A stretch of 64,000 bases of DNA from Alloalcanivorax balearicus MACL04 (GTDB lineage Bacteria > Pseudomonadota > Gammaproteobacteria > Pseudomonadales > Alcanivoracaceae). Under the pieces are notes generated by a model. The model was not told the DNA's origin, searched no databases, and was given only the letters and a program-made list of their open reading frames with translations. The stretch spans positions 91,398-155,397 of the forward strand of contig NZ_ARXS01000009.1 in assembly GCF_025532145.1 (NCBI RefSeq). Direction: 5' to 3'. The position numbers and the translations under genes are program-made. The first letter of the stretch is position 1. The number at the start of each line of letters is the position of its first letter. Positions 20,566 to 28,667 of this stretch are shown here, in pieces.

Positions 20566-21495
20566 TCACGCCCGGCTTCCCTCCGGCAGCCGTTCCCACA
20601 ACGGCGCTTCTCCCAGACTTTCCGATACGAACTCCACGAAGGCCCGCACCCTTGGCGGCACTTGCTTGCGTTGCGGCATCACCGCGTGGATGGCGGTGTC
20701 GGCCAATTGATAATCCGCCAACACCACCTTGAGACGGCCCTGGCACAGGTGTTCGTGGATGTGCCAGAGCGAATGCTGGGCAATGCCCAGGCCGGCGAGC
20801 ACGGCTTCGGTCAGTAACTCCCCCTGATTGGCGCGGACCGGGCCGCTGACTTTGACCGGGAATGGCCGCCCGTCCGAGGCGCGCAGATCCCAGACGTCCT
20901 GCCGGTCCGGATGGCTGGTCAGCAGCAGACAAGGGTGGTCGACCAGTTCCCGGGGATGAGCAGGCACGCCGTGGCGGGCCAGGTAATCCGGGGAGGCGCA
21001 CAGCACCCGCTTGTCGTCGGCCAGCCGCCGCGCCACCAGGGAGGAGTCCTTGAGCACACCGATACGGATGGCGAGATCAAACCCTTCCCCCACCAGGTCC
21101 ACCTGGTCATCGCTCAGATGCACGTCCAGACGCACTTGCGGGTAGCGTTGCAAAAAACCGGGCAGCAGCCGCGAAATATACTGACGCCCGAATGCCGGCG
21201 GCAGCGCCAGACGCAGGGTGCCGCTGATCTCGTTGGCGCTTTGCCTGAGCCCGTTGGCCAGGGCTTCCAGGTCTTCCACCAGCAACCGCCCCCGCTCCGC
21301 CAGAAGCCGGCCCTCGGGGGTAGGGTGGAGACGGCGGGTGGTGCGGTGCAGCAGACGTACCTGCAGATCCCGTTCCAACCGCTTCAGACGCTGGCTGGCC
21401 ACCGCCACGGAAAGGTCGAGGGTACGTGCCGCGGCGCTGATCGAGCCCTGATCCAGCACGCGTAGGAACAGCGCGATGTCACTGAGTCTTTCCAT
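20566..21495 (-). CDS. LysR-family transcriptional regulator
   Basis: A 309-residue LysR-type regulator. The N-terminal winged helix-turn-helix is clear (LSDIALFLRVLDQGSISAAA, then SVAVASQRLKRLERDLQVRL and RTTRRLHPTPEG), followed by the two-lobed co-inducer domain (SGTLRLALPPAFGRQYISRL, ending with the VRAFVEFVSESL segment). ATG 21495 gives the family start; the open frame reaches 21762 without conserved sequence. It is divergent from an MFS transporter gene with 133 bases between them, the usual arrangement for LysR control of the neighbouring exporter. Confidence 0.92.
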   Translation of the reverse strand: MERLSDIALFLRVLDQGSISAAARTLDLSVAVASQRLKRLERDLQVRLLHRTTRRLHPTPEGRLLAERGRLLVEDLEALANGLRQSANEISGTLRLALPPAFGRQYISRLLPGFLQRYPQVRLDVHLSDDQVDLVGEGFDLAIRIGVLKDSSLVARRLADDKRVLCASPDYLARHGVPAHPRELVDHPCLLLTSHPDRQDVWDLRASDGRPFPVKVSGPVRANQGELLTEAVLAGLGIAQHSLWHIHEHLCQGRLKVVLADYQLADTAIHAVMPQRKQVPPRVRAFVEFVSESLGEAPLWERLPEGSRA

Positions 21496-21521
21496 GGTTC
21501 GTCCAAGGCAGGAATGGAGAG

Positions 21522-21552
21522 TTATTTTCAATGAAATGTTGAAAGTGAATAA
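21522..21552. promoter_or_regulatory. Candidate LysR operator between divergent genes
   Basis: In the AT-rich centre of the LysR/MFS intergenic region, TTCAA (21527-21531) and TTGAA (21539-21543) form an inverted repeat with a 7-base spacer, flanked by TTATT and AATAA. It is about 30 bases upstream of the LysR start and 77 bases upstream of the MFS start. The spacing is longer than the classical T-N11-A box, so this is a candidate only. Confidence 0.4.
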
Positions 21553-21628
21553 AAGGCTATATTGTTTTTGTGAAAGAGGTAAAGCCCTAGCATGCCGTCT
21601 CTCTATCCCATTCCAACGGAGAACGGTC

Positions 21629-22831
21629 ATGAAAGACCCGCGACAGGGCGGTATACCCTGGGCGCTGTACGCGCTGACCATCGGTGCCTTTGGCATCGGC
21701 ACCACTGAATTCGTGATTATGGGCGTGCTGCAGCAGGTGGCGGACGATCTGGGCGTCAGCATCGTCGCCGCCGGCCTGCTGATTTCCGGCTACGCCCTGG
21801 GCGTGTTCGTCGGCGCGCCTTTGTTGACCGCCACCACCGGCGGCCTGTCCCGCAAGCGGGTACTGGTGGGGCTGATGCTGATCTTCACCGTCGGCAACCT
21901 GGCCTGTGCCCTGGCGCCGAACTACACCGTGCTGATGGTGGCGCGGGTGATGACCTCCCTGGCGCATGGCACTTTCTTTGGCGTCGGCTCGGTGGTGGCC
22001 ACCTCCCTGGTGGCGCCGCACCGGCGTGCCAGCGCCATCGCCATCATGTTCACCGGCCTCACCGTGGCCACCCTGCTGGGGGTGCCGGCGGGCGCCTGGC
22101 TGGGCGTGGAGTACGGCTGGCGCACTTCGTTCTGGGCCATCACCGGTGTTGGTGTGCTGGCCACCTTGGTGATCCTGGCCCTGGTGCCCGCCGATCAGGG
22201 CGGGCAGGGCGGGGAATCATTCCGCGACGGATTCCGCGTGATCGGGCGCGCCAACGTATTGCTCGGGCTGCTCACCACCGTTCTGGGTTACGCCGGCGTG
22301 TTTACCGTCTTTACCTACATCCAGCCCATGCTGGTCCGCCTGGCCGGCTTTTCCGAAGCGCAGGTGTCCTCGATTCTGCTGGTCTTCGGCGTGGGCATGA
22401 TCGCCGGCAATCTGGCCGGTGGCCGGCTGGCCGACCGTAACCTGCCGCGCGCCATCGGCGTGACGTTGACGATCTTGGCGCTGGTGCTGGCGATGACCGG
22501 CCCGGCGCTGCGGCATCCAGTGACCGCGGTGGTGTTCGTCGGCCTGCTCGGCGCCGCCAGTTTCGCCACCGTGGCGCCGCTGCAACTGTGGGTGCTCAGC
22601 CGCGCCGAAGGCGCCGCCAGTCTGGCCTCCAGCTTCAATATCGGCGCCTTCAATCTGGGTAACGCCCTGGGCGCCTGGCTCGGCGGCGCGGTGATTCACT
22701 CCGGCACCGGTTTGACCGGCATCCCCTGGGTGGCCTCGGCGGTCACGCTGTCCGGCCTCGCCCTGGCGCTGTGGGCGCTGCGGCGGGAACGGCAGCGCGC
22801 GCCGCTGCTTGAAACCGGGGACTGTGTCTGA
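21629..22831 (+). CDS. MFS transporter, DHA1 (AraJ/arabinose-efflux-like) family
   Basis: A 400-residue, 12-helix major facilitator. The N-terminal helix carries the ALTIGAFGIGTTEFVIMG motif typical of the AraJ/YdhP/PbuE-like DHA1 group, followed by GVLQQVADDLGVS and the inter-helix loop SRKRVLVGLM, with a repeat of the motif between helices 8 and 9 (GGRLADRNLPRAIG). Substrates may be drugs or sugars; none is indicated. GGAGA precedes ATG 21629. It is divergent from the LysR gene, which probably controls it, and 83 bases upstream of the aldo-keto reductase gene, with a half REP-like element between them. Confidence 0.9.
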   Translation: MKDPRQGGIPWALYALTIGAFGIGTTEFVIMGVLQQVADDLGVSIVAAGLLISGYALGVFVGAPLLTATTGGLSRKRVLVGLMLIFTVGNLACALAPNYTVLMVARVMTSLAHGTFFGVGSVVATSLVAPHRRASAIAIMFTGLTVATLLGVPAGAWLGVEYGWRTSFWAITGVGVLATLVILALVPADQGGQGGESFRDGFRVIGRANVLLGLLTTVLGYAGVFTVFTYIQPMLVRLAGFSEAQVSSILLVFGVGMIAGNLAGGRLADRNLPRAIGVTLTILALVLAMTGPALRHPVTAVVFVGLLGAASFATVAPLQLWVLSRAEGAASLASSFNIGAFNLGNALGAWLGGAVIHSGTGLTGIPWVASAVTLSGLALALWALRRERQRAPLLETGDCV

Positions 22832-22853
22832 GGCCGGTTCCCTTGAACGTCAC

Positions 22854-22889
22854 TACGAAGCCCCTGTGGGAGCCTGCCTGCAGGCGAAT
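22854..22889. repeat. REP-like half element, copy 4
   Basis: A single arm: TACGAAGCCCCTGTGGGAGC followed by CTGCCTGCAGGCGAAT. No inverted partner is visible, so it is a half element. It lies between the MFS gene and the aldo-keto reductase ribosome-binding site. An in-frame ATG just before it would add the false peptide TKPLWEPACRR to the reductase. Confidence 0.75.
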
Positions 22890-22914
22890 GACATCAGACC
22901 AAGGAGAAACGATC

Positions 22915-23946
22915 ATGGAACACCGTTATCTGGGACGCTCCGGCTTCAAAGTACCGGTACTGGGCTTCGGCGCCGGCACCTTTGGCGGCAAGGGGCCGCT
23001 ATTCAGTGCCTGGGGAAACACCGGAGTGGAGCAGGCGCGGCGGCTGGTCGACCTGTGTCTGGAGGCCGGCGTGACCCTGTTCGACACCGCCGACGTGTAC
23101 TCGGACGGCGCCTCCGAGGACGTGCTCGGGGCCGCCATCGCCGGTCGTCGCGACCAGGTGATTCTATCCACCAAAGTGAGCCTGCGAACCGGAGAGGGCG
23201 CCAATGACGTCGGCGCCTCCCGTCATCATCTGGTGCGGGCGGTGGAACAGTCGCTGAAGCGGCTCGGCACCGATTACATCGACCTGCTGCAACTGCACCA
23301 CTTCGACGCCATGACGCCGGTGGAGCAGGTGATGGCGACCCTGGACGATCTGGTGCGCTCCGGCAAGGTCCGTTACATCGGCGCCTCCAATTACTCCGGC
23401 TGGCAACTGATGAAGTCCCTGGCGGCGGCGGATCGCTACGGCTACAGCCGCTTCGTCGCCAACCAGACTTATTATTCGTTGATTGGACGCGACTACGAGT
23501 GGGAACTGATGCCGCTGGGCCAGGACCAGGGACTGGGTGCGCTGGTGTGGAGCCCGCTGGGATGGGGGCGCCTTACCGGCAAAATCCGCCGTGGGCAGCC
23601 CTTGCCCGACGGCAGCCGTCTGCATGAAACCGCCGGCTTTGCCCCGCCAGTGGAGGAAGAGCGGCTGTACAACGTGGTGGATGCGTTGCTGACGGTGGCG
23701 GAGGAAACCGGCAAAACCGTGCCGCAGGTGGCGATCAACTGGCTGCTGCGCCGGCCCACGGTGTCCTCGGTACTGATTGGCGCCCGCAACGAACAGCAAT
23801 TGCGCGACAACCTGGGTGCGGTGGGCTGGTCCATGACGGAGGAACAGGCCGCCCGGCTCGACAAGGCCAGCGCCGTGACACCACCGTATCCCTACTATCC
23901 GTATTGGAACGGCCAGTTCGCCGAGCGGACGTCGCCTTTGGTGTGA
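22915..23946 (+). CDS. Aldo/keto reductase
   Basis: An NADPH-dependent oxidoreductase of the AKR superfamily, 343 residues, substrate unknown. It has the full catalytic tetrad: aspartate and tyrosine in LFDTADVYSDGASE, lysine in VILSTKVSL and histidine in LLQLHHFDAM. Other visible parts are the YIGASNYSGWQL strand and the C-terminal cofactor-binding VLIGARNEQQLRDN. Start ATG 22915 has AAGGAGA eight bases upstream. It is codirectional with the MFS gene and may share LysR control. It is followed by an AT-rich islet and then a second, divergent-type AKR on the opposite strand. Confidence 0.92.
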   Translation: MEHRYLGRSGFKVPVLGFGAGTFGGKGPLFSAWGNTGVEQARRLVDLCLEAGVTLFDTADVYSDGASEDVLGAAIAGRRDQVILSTKVSLRTGEGANDVGASRHHLVRAVEQSLKRLGTDYIDLLQLHHFDAMTPVEQVMATLDDLVRSGKVRYIGASNYSGWQLMKSLAAADRYGYSRFVANQTYYSLIGRDYEWELMPLGQDQGLGALVWSPLGWGRLTGKIRRGQPLPDGSRLHETAGFAPPVEEERLYNVVDALLTVAEETGKTVPQVAINWLLRRPTVSSVLIGARNEQQLRDNLGAVGWSMTEEQAARLDKASAVTPPYPYYPYWNGQFAERTSPLV

Positions 23947-24119
23947 GAGCTGTGGTTGGTCAATGGCTATGTTTTGAGGGTTGAGTAATATGGATAGCTG
24001 CAATTGTTACGCCTGCATTGCGGCGCTTGTTATTAATCCGCAACAAGCCTTTCCTGTATTGTCCATGGAGAAAGGGGCCGCATAGTAAAGTAGACTCGAA
24101 CTTGGGCGAAAGATTTGGC

Positions 24120-24437
24120 ATGTACCGCTGGTTTGGGCTGGCATTCGGGGGAAACGTGGAAACGGTAACCGCAATCTTTCTTGTTGTCGGAGTTTCGGTC
24201 TCTCTTGCGACAATATATTTGTATGCGTTAATAGAGCTGAGGAAGGCTAATAGTGATCTGTCTTTGAGAGATGTTAATAAGCATGTTTCTTGGCTTTCTA
24301 TTGGGATGGGGAGGCTGGATCGATCAAATCTATCTGATAAGGATCGTGAGTTGATTGTTCAGGTTTTCAATTTGTTTAAAATTTCCATTGGCGGAGTGGT
24401 ACTTGTTTTCTTTTTTATTTTTATGATTTTTGTTTGA
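24120..24437 (+). CDS. Small two-helix membrane protein of unknown function (AT-rich islet)
   Basis: I do not recognise this 105-residue protein. It has one hydrophobic segment near residues 12-37 (VETVTAIFLVVGVSVSLATI onward) and another at the very C-terminus (ISIGGVVLVFFFIFMIFV), separated by about 45 mainly polar residues with several charged pairs. The predicted topology is therefore a helical hairpin in the inner membrane. The start is uncertain: ATG 24120 is chosen because the 34 codons upstream (from 24018) look unlike a membrane-protein N-terminus. Codon use is AT-rich (AATAGTGATCTG, TTGTTT), unlike its neighbours, which suggests recent acquisition. A second islet gene follows after 77 bases. 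Confidence 0.55.
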   Translation: MYRWFGLAFGGNVETVTAIFLVVGVSVSLATIYLYALIELRKANSDLSLRDVNKHVSWLSIGMGRLDRSNLSDKDRELIVQVFNLFKISIGGVVLVFFFIFMIFV

Positions 24438-24514
24438 TGTTTATTTTTTAGGGCTTGAGTTGGAAGTAATCGGATATGCCTTTCGTATTGGGGGAGGTAG
24501 AGGAAAATATATTC

Positions 24515-25000
24515 ATGAAGATCGGCGTATTGGTGATCGTTTTGTTTCTGTGTGAAAGCGCTTTTGGGCAGGATCTTTGTCTTTCCGTGGAATCCAGGTA
24601 TTGGCCAATTGCTGATGACTATAAGGTCATGAAAAGAGTTGTCGGCTTGATGGAAATGACAGGGATTAAAGATCCATACGATGATGAATGGAAAGAATTG
24701 CAAGTGCAGAACCCTTACTTAGTTCATTCTGTAGCATCGTATTTTATTGATCCTTATTTTCTATCTGTTGAAGGAGGGAGAGAAAAGCTGGATTTCTTAT
24801 TTGATTTAGGGGTTGATATACAGGATCGGGATGTGGCGGGGAGACTCATCATAATGGAGTTTGTATCCACAAGAAATAGAAAGTTTGTGGATTATGCTAT
24901 CGACAGGTATAAAAAAGAGAACGTTAAAATTCCAATTGGCGATTTGAAGGTGATTTTGGGCTGCTATGGCTTTGAAGGAAGTTTGGTTGATGAGGATTAG
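24515..25000 (+). CDS. Secreted or periplasmic protein of unknown function (AT-rich islet)
   Basis: I do not recognise this 161-residue protein. It starts with a clear signal peptide (MKIGVLVIVLFLCESAFG, then Q), so the mature protein is probably periplasmic. The mature part is acidic and helical looking. A faint ankyrin-like rhythm is visible in LDFLFDLGVDIQDRDVAGR and in the following KFVDYAIDRYKKENVKI, but no repeat match can be claimed. ATG 24515 has AGAGG about 11 bases upstream; an ATG at 24476 would hide the signal peptide. AT-rich codon use matches the preceding gene. Its stop overlaps the stop of the convergent reductase gene (24997-25000). Confidence 0.6.
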   Translation: MKIGVLVIVLFLCESAFGQDLCLSVESRYWPIADDYKVMKRVVGLMEMTGIKDPYDDEWKELQVQNPYLVHSVASYFIDPYFLSVEGGREKLDFLFDLGVDIQDRDVAGRLIIMEFVSTRNRKFVDYAIDRYKKENVKIPIGDLKVILGCYGFEGSLVDED

Positions 25001-26013
25001 ATCGGGTTCTGCCGACCCGCCGGAGCCATAAACTCCGGCCCCACCGGGTTGGTGATCGTCTCGGCCAGGATACGTTCGATCTCCGTGTTCAAAGCATCAT
25101 CCAGATGCCAGCCGTCCAACTCCAGCATGGGCAGAATCTGTTCCGGGCGGCGCACGCCCCAGAGGGCCAGATCGACGCCGGGCTGGTCCAGCAGCCAGCG
25201 CACCGTCAGCGGCAGCACGCCGCCCAAACCGTTGTCGCGGGCCAGCGTGTTGAGGGCGTCCACCGCCTCGAGGTACTGGGCGTAGCGGGGAGGTTGGAAT
25301 TTGGGGTCGTGGTTACGCAGGTCGTCGCTGTTGAAACGGGTGTGCGGGCGCATCTTGCCGGACAGCAGGCCACGGCACAGAGCGCTGTAACCCAATACGC
25401 TGATGCCCAGCTCCCGGGCGGCAGGCAGCAGGTCCTCTTCAGTACGCCGTTCGAACAGGTTGTAGGGGGCCTGGACCGCGGTGAGTGGACAGATGGCGTG
25501 GAAGGCGCGCAGCTGCTGGCCGGTGAGGTTGCTGACGCCGACGGCGCGGATCTTGCCTTGGCGCTGCAGTGTGGCCATGGCCCCGGCGGTGTCTTCCAGC
25601 GGGCAGGCCAGATCCGGCCAGTGCACCTGATACAGATCGATGACATCGGTGCGCAGGCGCCGCAGGCTGGCGTGCACCTCCTCGAACAGCCGTTGCGGCC
25701 GGGCGTCACGGAACGGGATGCCGTCACGCCAATCCAGGCCGGCCTGGGTGGACAGCGTCACATGCTGTCGCAGACGGCCGCGGCGCAGCGCTTCGCCCAC
25801 CAGCGCTTCGGATTCTCCGAAGCCGTACAGGGGAGCCGTGTCGATGGTGGTAATACCGTTTTCCACCGCCTCCAGGATGGCCTGCAGAGCGTTGTGGCGA
25901 TCCCATCCCGCGCCCGCTGCGGCGCTGTCCCGCGCTCCGGCGCCCATGGTCCGGGTGCCCAGGGCGATACGGCTGCAGGTCAGGTCGCTGTTGGCCAGTG
26001 TGGTGGTTTCCAT
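24997..26013 (-). CDS. Aldo/keto reductase homolog lacking the catalytic lysine
   Basis: A 338-residue AKR-superfamily protein. The fold markers are present: aspartate 58 and tyrosine 63 in TTIDTAPLYGFGESEALVG, histidine 131 in LYQVHWPD, AVGVSNLTGQQL and ALWGVRRPEQI. The lysine of the tetrad, expected in the strand TLSTK, is replaced by glutamine (codon CAG at 25744-25746, giving TLSTQAG, Q90). It may be a binding protein, a reductase with changed chemistry, or a degenerating enzyme. It follows the secretin-N-domain gene on the same strand with a 19-base gap and probably belongs to one transcript with it. Confidence 0.85.
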   Translation of the reverse strand: METTTLANSDLTCSRIALGTRTMGAGARDSAAAGAGWDRHNALQAILEAVENGITTIDTAPLYGFGESEALVGEALRRGRLRQHVTLSTQAGLDWRDGIPFRDARPQRLFEEVHASLRRLRTDVIDLYQVHWPDLACPLEDTAGAMATLQRQGKIRAVGVSNLTGQQLRAFHAICPLTAVQAPYNLFERRTEEDLLPAARELGISVLGYSALCRGLLSGKMRPHTRFNSDDLRNHDPKFQPPRYAQYLEAVDALNTLARDNGLGGVLPLTVRWLLDQPGVDLALWGVRRPEQILPMLELDGWHLDDALNTEIERILAETITNPVGPEFMAPAGRQNPI

Positions 26014-26032
26014 TGCCGCTCCCGTGGGTCGC

Positions 26033-26761
26033 TCAGTGGATCAGATCGACTTTGATTTCCAGCGGCAGGGTGACGGTGCTGCCGTGTTGCTCCACGCCGC
26101 CCAAGCCCTGGCTCTGGGTTTGTTCACGCACTTCTATGTTCCCCAGGGGCGTCCACTGGCCCAGGGGCACTTGCAGGGTGGTGGCGGTGCTTTGGGTGTC
26201 CGCGACGGTGCCATGGCTCAATTGCTCGAAGCGCTGGCTGATGCGCAGGCGCACCTGATTGTCAGCGGTGAGCAGAGGCAGAATATCGATCCCTTGTTTC
26301 AGGCTCAATAAAGCGGGCAACTGGCTGCCGGCAAGGGCGATCAGGGTACCCTGACCAACACTGGCCGGATGCCCTGACAGGGTGTTGATACGATACTGGT
26401 CCTCGCGCTGCTGCCGGTGGCGACCGTCGCTCACGATGACCCGGCCGCCTTCGACTTTCAATACGCGGTCGTCGCCTTCGCTGTTCTGGCGCCGCCGCAA
26501 CACCACCGATATCGTGCGCGGCGCCGAGGGCATGTCGCCCAGGGCATTGAGGATTTGATCAAAATTCTCCTGACTGGTGCGGATCACCAGCCGGCCCTGG
26601 TAGGCGTTGACGGAGCCGCCTTCCGGCAGCAGCGGTTCGATGATCTGCACCAGAGCTTCAGCGTCGGCTCGCTGGATCACATGGATGGACATCTGTGCCA
26701 GGGCAGGGCCGGTCAGGATCAGGCCCAGCAGCAGGGCCAGGGTGCGGATGAATGGGGTCAT
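26033..26761 (-). CDS. Exported stand-alone secretin N-domain protein
   Basis: A 242-residue exported protein with a signal peptide (LALLLGLILTGPALAQ, cleavage near residue 23). Residues 24-85 resemble the N1-type (secretin/NolW) module of GspD and PilQ: VIQRADAEALVQIIEPLLP, GSVNAYQGRLVIRTSQENFD and the ILNALGDMP helix. There is no secretin barrel; the remaining 150 residues look beta-rich (VRLRISQRFEQLSHG, TVTLPLEIKVDL). It may be a pilotin-like or assembly protein of an envelope complex, but no type II secretion or pilus gene is nearby. The 19-base gap to the reductase gene suggests cotranscription. Confidence 0.7.
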   Translation of the reverse strand: MTPFIRTLALLLGLILTGPALAQMSIHVIQRADAEALVQIIEPLLPEGGSVNAYQGRLVIRTSQENFDQILNALGDMPSAPRTISVVLRRRQNSEGDDRVLKVEGGRVIVSDGRHRQQREDQYRINTLSGHPASVGQGTLIALAGSQLPALLSLKQGIDILPLLTADNQVRLRISQRFEQLSHGTVADTQSTATTLQVPLGQWTPLGNIEVREQTQSQGLGGVEQHGSTVTLPLEIKVDLIH

Positions 26762-26872
26762 GGCGGCCTCTTGGTCATGATGCGCTTGTTATCATAGCCC
26801 TGCTGAGGGCGGATTGATTTGTGGCGATACTCATCCTTTGGATGGTGGAAAGAGTACGCGGTTCAGGCGTTG

Positions 26873-27820
26873 TTATCCGCCATCGCCGGCATTAGTGGTT
26901 TCGATGGTGCCGTCGCGGCCGCGCTGATGCCATTCGCCGACCCGTTTGCCGTCACGATATTGCCCCCACAGCAAGGGCATACCGGTGGCCGTTTGCACAC
27001 GCCAGGGGCCATGCAAGCGACCTTTGACATAGGTCTCCCGGTAGACACGTGTTCCTTTCCGGCTGATCTTCAGACCCTCGGGCAGGCCGTTGACGATATG
27101 ATGAAGTTCCACCAGGGCGCCCTTTTCGAAACGCTCAAGCCAGCGTTCACCGGTCTCGGCGTAGTGAATGTCAGCCTGGATCGGCTGGTGCTGGTGGTAG
27201 CGGGCAGTAATGATCAGCCATAGCGGCGCGTTGTCCAGGAAGCGCCCCTCCGAGTCTCGTCGATACTCAACTTGGTGCTGGGTCAATTCACCGTCCTTGC
27301 CCCAGAAGCGTGTTTCGACGATGCCGGCACTTTGCGCCGTGCCCCGGGCGGTGACGCGGCCGCTCTCGTCAAAATAGCTGAACACGCCGTTTTTCTTGCC
27401 CCGGACAAAGCAGACTTGTTCGCGCAGATTACCGTCAGGGTAGTAACGGCGCACTTGACCGTGTACCTGATTATTCCGGTAGGGAATCTCCTCGGTGAGG
27501 TGTCCGGCGCGGTCGAACCACTGTTCCAGGCCGGATTGAACACCATTCCGGTACTGGGCGATGCGTCTCAGAGGGCCCTTTTCCACACGCCCTTCTTCCT
27601 GCCCGTTTTCGCCGCTCCTTTCGCCGCTCCTTTCATAGTAATAGCGTTGCTCGCCGTGCCGCTTGCCGTCCTTGATACGCCGATGTTCGATCAGCGCGCC
27701 TTGTTGATTGAGTACTCCGAACTCGCCCTGAAGGGCAGCGTTCGCCGGCGGTTTGGCTGTCTCGGCGGTGCTGAGGCCGGCGCACAGCAGAAGCAATGAT
27801 ACGAGGCATCGGCGGACCAT
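26873..27820 (-). CDS. Exported YwqK/MORN-repeat protein
   Basis: A 315-residue protein with a signal peptide (MVRRCLVSLLLLCAGLSTAE) and a series of MORN-like or YwqK-like beta-hairpin repeats of about 22-25 residues, for example GKRHGEQRYYYERSG, NNQVHGQVRRYYPDG, KKNGVFSYFDESG, GRLHGPWRVQTATG and GKRVGEWHQRGRDG. YwqK proteins were named after a putative antitoxin in Bacillus, but exported proteobacterial members have no established function. The tandem ERSGERSGENG reflects a short direct repeat in the DNA near 27610-27635. It is divergent from the TrmB-like gene and 111 bases upstream of the secretin-domain gene on the same strand. Confidence 0.75.
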   Translation of the reverse strand: MVRRCLVSLLLLCAGLSTAETAKPPANAALQGEFGVLNQQGALIEHRRIKDGKRHGEQRYYYERSGERSGENGQEEGRVEKGPLRRIAQYRNGVQSGLEQWFDRAGHLTEEIPYRNNQVHGQVRRYYPDGNLREQVCFVRGKKNGVFSYFDESGRVTARGTAQSAGIVETRFWGKDGELTQHQVEYRRDSEGRFLDNAPLWLIITARYHQHQPIQADIHYAETGERWLERFEKGALVELHHIVNGLPEGLKISRKGTRVYRETYVKGRLHGPWRVQTATGMPLLWGQYRDGKRVGEWHQRGRDGTIETTNAGDGG

Positions 27821-27956
27821 TATTATCGGTGCCCCGATAAATCCGTCGACGGGAGGAAAAACGGTCTTTTAAAACGCATAATGGTGCCTCCGTGCGGCTT
27901 GCTGAAAGAATAGCAAACGGCCGCCATCCCAACTTCATGCGGATCACAACAATTTC

Positions 27957-28643
27957 ATGTTTGCCAACAGTTCCCCCGTGGTGTCGAACCAGACCGGACC
28001 GCACGAGCGCCTGGAGGCTACCGTGCGCCGCCATTTGTCGCAGCCCTGGCGGGCGCCGCTGGCGGAGCATGACCGTCAGGCGTTTGATCGGGCGCGGCAA
28101 TGGCTCGGCGATGATGCGAGGCCGCTGATCCTGGATTCTGGTTGTGGTACCGGCCGTTCCTCGGTGATGCTGGCCCGCCGTTTCCCGCAGGCGAGGGTGC
28201 TCGGCCTGGACCAGTCCGAACACCGGCTGCAGCGGGGCGAGCGGCGTTTCGGCGAGGCGCTGCCGGAAAACCTGCGGCTGGTGCGTTGCGATTGCGCCGG
28301 ATTCTGGCGGCTGGCGCAGGATGCCGGCTGGCGTGCGCAACGCCATTATCTGCTGTACCCCAATCCGTGGCCCAAGAGCGCCCACCTGAAGCGGCGCTGG
28401 CACGGACACCCGGTATTTCCGCATCTGCTCGCCCTGGGCGGCGAGTTGGAGGCACGCAGTAACTGGCGGCTGTATCTGGAGGAGTTGGCGGCGGCGCTGG
28501 CGCTGGCCGGGGTCGAGGCGTCCTTGCAACCGTTGCCGGAAGATGAGGTGGCGTTGACCGACTTCGAGGAGAAATACCGTCTCAGCGGCCACCATTTGTG
28601 GCGCTTGACGGCGTCCCTGGGGGATGGCGCCGGTTCCGCCTGA
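27957..28643 (+). CDS. TrmB-like SAM-dependent methyltransferase
   Basis: A 228-residue protein of the class I methyltransferase fold. Motif I is LILDSGCGTGRSSVMLARRF, and a strongly TrmB-like segment, LLYPNPWPKSAHLKRRWHG, replaces the PDPWPKKRHHKRR of tRNA (guanine-46-N7) methyltransferase, with a later TDFEEKYRLSGHHLWRL. TrmB normally has EIGFGMG as motif I, so this is a divergent paralog and its tRNA target is not certain. The start could be ATG 27957 or a GTG at 27978; neither has a clear ribosome-binding site. It is transcribed away from the MORN gene and convergent with the large lipoprotein gene. Confidence 0.8.
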   Translation: MFANSSPVVSNQTGPHERLEATVRRHLSQPWRAPLAEHDRQAFDRARQWLGDDARPLILDSGCGTGRSSVMLARRFPQARVLGLDQSEHRLQRGERRFGEALPENLRLVRCDCAGFWRLAQDAGWRAQRHYLLYPNPWPKSAHLKRRWHGHPVFPHLLALGGELEARSNWRLYLEELAAALALAGVEASLQPLPEDEVALTDFEEKYRLSGHHLWRLTASLGDGAGSA

Positions 28644-28667
28644 GCGGTTCCTTCGGCGCCGGCGTGA

